The notes below the pieces were generated by a model. The model saw nothing but the letters and a program-made list of their open reading frames with translations. It ran no database searches and was not told where the DNA came from. Both the position numbers and the translations under genes were made by a program. A DNA stretch of 64,000 nt from assembly GCA_902800965.1 (NCBI GenBank), contig CADCGK010000002.1:186001-250000 (forward strand), read 5' to 3'. This stretch comes from an uncultured Bacteroidia bacterium (GTDB lineage: Bacteria > Bacteroidota > Bacteroidia > Bacteroidales > F082). This document shows, piece after piece, positions 61,605 through 64,000 of the stretch (the stretch's first letter is position 1; every line of letters starts with the position of its first letter).

Positions 61605-63478
61605 TGAGCTTTTCCGACATAGCACTTGAGTTCTTTCAGAAACTGTTCTCGTTCGACAAGGCACACCCCCTGTTGTTCACCCAGTTCTATTTCTGGGCTT
61701 TCTTCGCCATTGTCTTCGCGGTGTTCAGCCTGATCAAGAACAAAAGCCTGCTTCGGAACGCCTTCCTGTTTTTCGTCAGCCTCTTCTTCTACTACAAGAC
61801 CAGCGGCCTCTTCACGCTGATTCTGATCTTCATCACCCTATACAATTTCTTTGGGGCGAAGTGGCTCAACTCGCGAAAGAAAGACGTCAGCCGGAACATC
61901 GTGCTGGCCATCAGCGTCATCGTCAACCTTTCCATCCTGTTTTACTTTAAGTACGCATACTTCATCACTGATGTGGTGAACAACCTGTTCGGTGCCCATT
62001 TTAAGGTGTTTGACGTGTTCTCATGGATTGGCAACCAGATGACTGGCACCAACCGTTTTAGTGTGGATACCATCCTGCTACCTGTAGGCATCTCGTTCTA
62101 TACCTTCCAGGCCATCAGCTACATCATGGATGTGTATCGCAAGCGCATCGAGCCCGTGCGGAACATCCTCGACTTCGGCTTCTATGTCAGCTTCTTCCCC
62201 CAGCTGGTCGCCGGTCCTATCGTCAGGGCTAACGAGTTCATTCCCCAGCTGCACAAGAAGTATTTCCTGAGCCGGAAACAGTTTGGCATCGCCGTGTTCT
62301 GGATCATGAACGGCTTGGTGAAGAAGATTGTGTTGAGCGACTATATCGCGGTGAATTTCATCGACCGTGTCTTTGAGGATCCGCTGCTGTACTCGGGATT
62401 TGAGAACCTCTGCGCCTTGTTTGGCTACTCCTTGCAGGTGTATGCCGACTTCTCGGGATATACCGACATCGCCATTGGCGTGGCCATGCTGATGGGCTTC
62501 TATCTGCCCAAGAACTTCAACTCGCCCTACAAGGCCAAAAGTCCCGGTGAGTTCTGGAAACGCTGGCACATGTCGCTTTCCCGTTGGTTGCAGGATTATC
62601 TTTACATCCCCTTGGGCGGCAACCGCAACGCCACTTTCGGTTCGTTCTGCATCATCATCATGATCGCCGCCATTGCCGTGTTCTTGAGCGGCAGCTGGTG
62701 GGTCGGTCTGGGTGTGCTGGTCCTCGCCCTCATCATCGCCTTGGTGGCCATCTTCAAGCCTGAGAAACGAAAGAAGATCACCACCAACATCAACGCCATG
62801 GACACCATGCTGTTGGGTGGACTTTGGCATGGCGCCTCATGGAATTTCATGATCTGGGGTGGCTTGAACGGCATCGGCATGATCTTCTACAAGTTCTGGA
62901 AAGACTGGAGTAACGCCACCAGGACACTGTTCATCCTCTTGGTCACCATCACCTTGAGGCTGCTGAGCATTTACGTGCCACAGCCCGTGTTCAGCATGTT
63001 CTTCGTGTGGTGCTTCATCATCCTTATCGGAAACATCATCAGGTTGTTATATCATCTGATTTTCAAGAAGAAAGCAGCCACAGACGCTTTCAAATGGCTA
63101 GCGAATGCTTGGGCAATCTTCCAGACCTTTACCTTCATCACCTTCACCCGTCTGTTCTTCCGCAGCGGCTCCAACCTCGACCCTGCCGAAGCCAATGAAA
63201 CGGCTTGGAACACCGCCAAACACATGGTCAACCAGATCGGCAGTCACTGGGATCTCAGCAAGATTGGCGACATGGCATGGCAGTACCGTAATGTGTTTTT
63301 GATGATTGTCTTAGGAATGGTGATCCACTGGCTACCAGAGAACTTCAAGCGCCGTTATCGCATCTGGTTCGCCAAGATGCCATTGCCATTGATGGTGGTT
63401 GTCTGCGCCCTGATTGTTTTCGTGATCTATCAGTTCATCACCGCCGACTTGCAGTCGTTTATCTACTTCCAGTTCTAA
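61601..63478 (+). CDS. MBOAT-family O-acyltransferase (AlgI/PatA-like)
   Basis: A 625-aa polytopic inner-membrane protein. MBOAT signatures are KFWKRWHMSLSRWLQDYLY-like (here PGEFWKRWHMSLSRWLQDYL, then YIPLGGNRNA) and the catalytic His in LLGGLWHGASWNFMIWGG. AlgI-type proteins carry acetyl groups across the membrane to periplasmic SGNH enzymes for alginate or peptidoglycan O-acetylation. Here all partners are next door. It has an extended C-terminus of about 130 residues with more hydrophobic segments. Ends in a four-base overlap with the convergent partial gene. Confidence 0.92.
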   Translation: MMSFSDIALEFFQKLFSFDKAHPLLFTQFYFWAFFAIVFAVFSLIKNKSLLRNAFLFFVSLFFYYKTSGLFTLILIFITLYNFFGAKWLNSRKKDVSRNIVLAISVIVNLSILFYFKYAYFITDVVNNLFGAHFKVFDVFSWIGNQMTGTNRFSVDTILLPVGISFYTFQAISYIMDVYRKRIEPVRNILDFGFYVSFFPQLVAGPIVRANEFIPQLHKKYFLSRKQFGIAVFWIMNGLVKKIVLSDYIAVNFIDRVFEDPLLYSGFENLCALFGYSLQVYADFSGYTDIAIGVAMLMGFYLPKNFNSPYKAKSPGEFWKRWHMSLSRWLQDYLYIPLGGNRNATFGSFCIIIMIAAIAVFLSGSWWVGLGVLVLALIIALVAIFKPEKRKKITTNINAMDTMLLGGLWHGASWNFMIWGGLNGIGMIFYKFWKDWSNATRTLFILLVTITLRLLSIYVPQPVFSMFFVWCFIILIGNIIRLLYHLIFKKKAATDAFKWLANAWAIFQTFTFITFTRLFFRSGSNLDPAEANETAWNTAKHMVNQIGSHWDLSKIGDMAWQYRNVFLMIVLGMVIHWLPENFKRRYRIWFAKMPLPLMVVVCALIVFVIYQFITADLQSFIYFQF

Positions 63479-64000
63479 TCTTTCAGTTTTCCTTTCTCCA
63501 CCGCCCGGTTGTAGAACCTTCTTCGCAACCTGGAATCGATGGGGTAGCAATCGAAATCTCCACTATGGAGGTCGCAATCGAAGAACGTGTCGATCTGTGA
63601 GATGAACAAATGATCGTAACGGATTTTCTTGCTTTGTTGGGCATCCATCATGAAACCGATGATCTCTTCGACTTCGTCGGCCACCAAGTCATATTTCGTG
63701 AAGACATACAGGCCAAATTCCTTGAAGTCCCCGTAAAAACCATTGTCGATCTTCCACATCTTGCTCTCGAGGATGCGTTTCATCGGCAACGCCAATGCCC
63801 AGTAGTTGTATTCGTTGGAGCCCACAGTGTAGTTCATGCCCAGACCGTAAGAATAGCCGCTTTCTTGGATCTTCAGCAGGTCTTCGTTGACCTCTTTCAC
63901 TGGACGGCCAGCCATCTCGTTGATGAGCGAGTTGGCCACGTTCCTGTCCTCGGTGATGGCACGCGTCACCTCGATACCGATGCCTTGTGCTACATCCTGC
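63475..64000 (-). CDS. C-terminal part of an unknown protein, cut by the right edge
   Basis: The reading frame stays open to the window edge; the visible 174 codons start with QDVAQGIGIEVTRAITEDRN. A GTG 32 bases in could start translation, but nothing favours it over a start outside the window. The visible part is soluble, aromatic-rich (SGYSYGLGMNYTVGSNEYNY) and has a charged tail (RLRRRFYNRAVEKGKLKD). No family recognised. It is convergent with the MBOAT gene, so its link to that operon is only positional. Confidence 0.6.
   Translation of the reverse strand, partial: QDVAQGIGIEVTRAITEDRNVANSLINEMAGRPVKEVNEDLLKIQESGYSYGLGMNYTVGSNEYNYWALALPMKRILESKMWKIDNGFYGDFKEFGLYVFTKYDLVADEVEEIIGFMMDAQQSKKIRYDHLFISQIDTFFDCDLHSGDFDCYPIDSRLRRRFYNRAVEKGKLKD

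Noticed and set aside
1..64000. tRNA, rRNA, riboswitch or other structured RNA genes
   Set aside because: I looked for T-loop consensus, CCA ends and known leader motifs and saw none. A covariance-model search was not possible.

Overview
The window reads as chromosomal DNA of a member of the Bacteroidales (phylum Bacteroidota). The evidence is the TAnnTTTG promoter box upstream of most genes, a GldB-like lipoprotein, a six-gene Na+-NQR operon, a three-subunit fumarate reductase/succinate dehydrogenase with a b558-type anchor, paired OmpA-like proteins, a TonB-dependent receptor with a carboxypeptidase-like N-terminal domain, and a LysRS with a Bacteroidota-type C-terminal extension. Genus cannot be fixed from the sequence. 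I saw no rRNA, tRNA, CRISPR array, transposase or integrase.

Layout. 1-5.1 kb: an efflux operon on the minus strand (TolC, HlyD-like adaptor, two ABC-2 permeases), divergent from an AraC-type regulator (5.3-6.2 kb). 6.2-12.4 kb: an accessory island holding a remnant of a Y-family polymerase gene, a cluster of GTGTAA sites, and an operon encoding a helix-turn-helix protein, an unknown protein, an EcoRI-type adenine methylase and a DUF3987-like P-loop protein. A separate unknown 541-aa gene follows. 12.6-22.5 kb: housekeeping genes (xth, a CLC transporter, an M23/LysM peptidase, gmk, nadD, holB, lysS) with a GNAT gene preceded by a 47-aa ORF and a hypoxanthine-DNA-glycosylase-like gene. 22.5-25.0 kb: an AT-rich two-kilobase segment framed by two ~232-bp inverted repeats and carrying two unknown genes and an agmatine-deiminase-like gene. 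25.0-36.6 kb: yicC, nqrABCDEF, bcp and the frd/sdh operon. NADH oxidation with Na+ export (Nqr) and fumarate reduction (Frd) would together form a short anaerobic respiratory chain. 36.6-54.4 kb: yifB, a gldB-like gene, uridine phosphorylase, OmpA-like paralogues, two aminopeptidase P genes around an orphan N6-methylase, a TonB receptor, rpmB, gtrA, mscS, an exosortase-like gene, a ROK kinase and a lipocalin-like lipoprotein. 54.5-64 kb: a GH89 lipoprotein, a MATE pump, and a tightly coupled four-gene operon (degenerate transglycosylase/LysM protein, two SGNH-type proteins, MBOAT acyltransferase) that looks like an envelope O-acylation system. A partial gene runs off the right edge.

The most unusual feature is the repeats. 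Several families of very short tandem repeats, mostly 7-nt units, sit inside conserved metabolic genes (nqrA, nqrB twice, nqrF twice, frdB) and across the 3' ends of convergent gene pairs, where they supply the last codons and stop codons. A 30-bp palindrome lies in frame inside frdA, and larger dispersed repeats abut the stop codons of lysS and yicC. The insertions fall at points that look like surface loops or tails, so this genome appears to tolerate repeat insertion at permissive sites in core genes.
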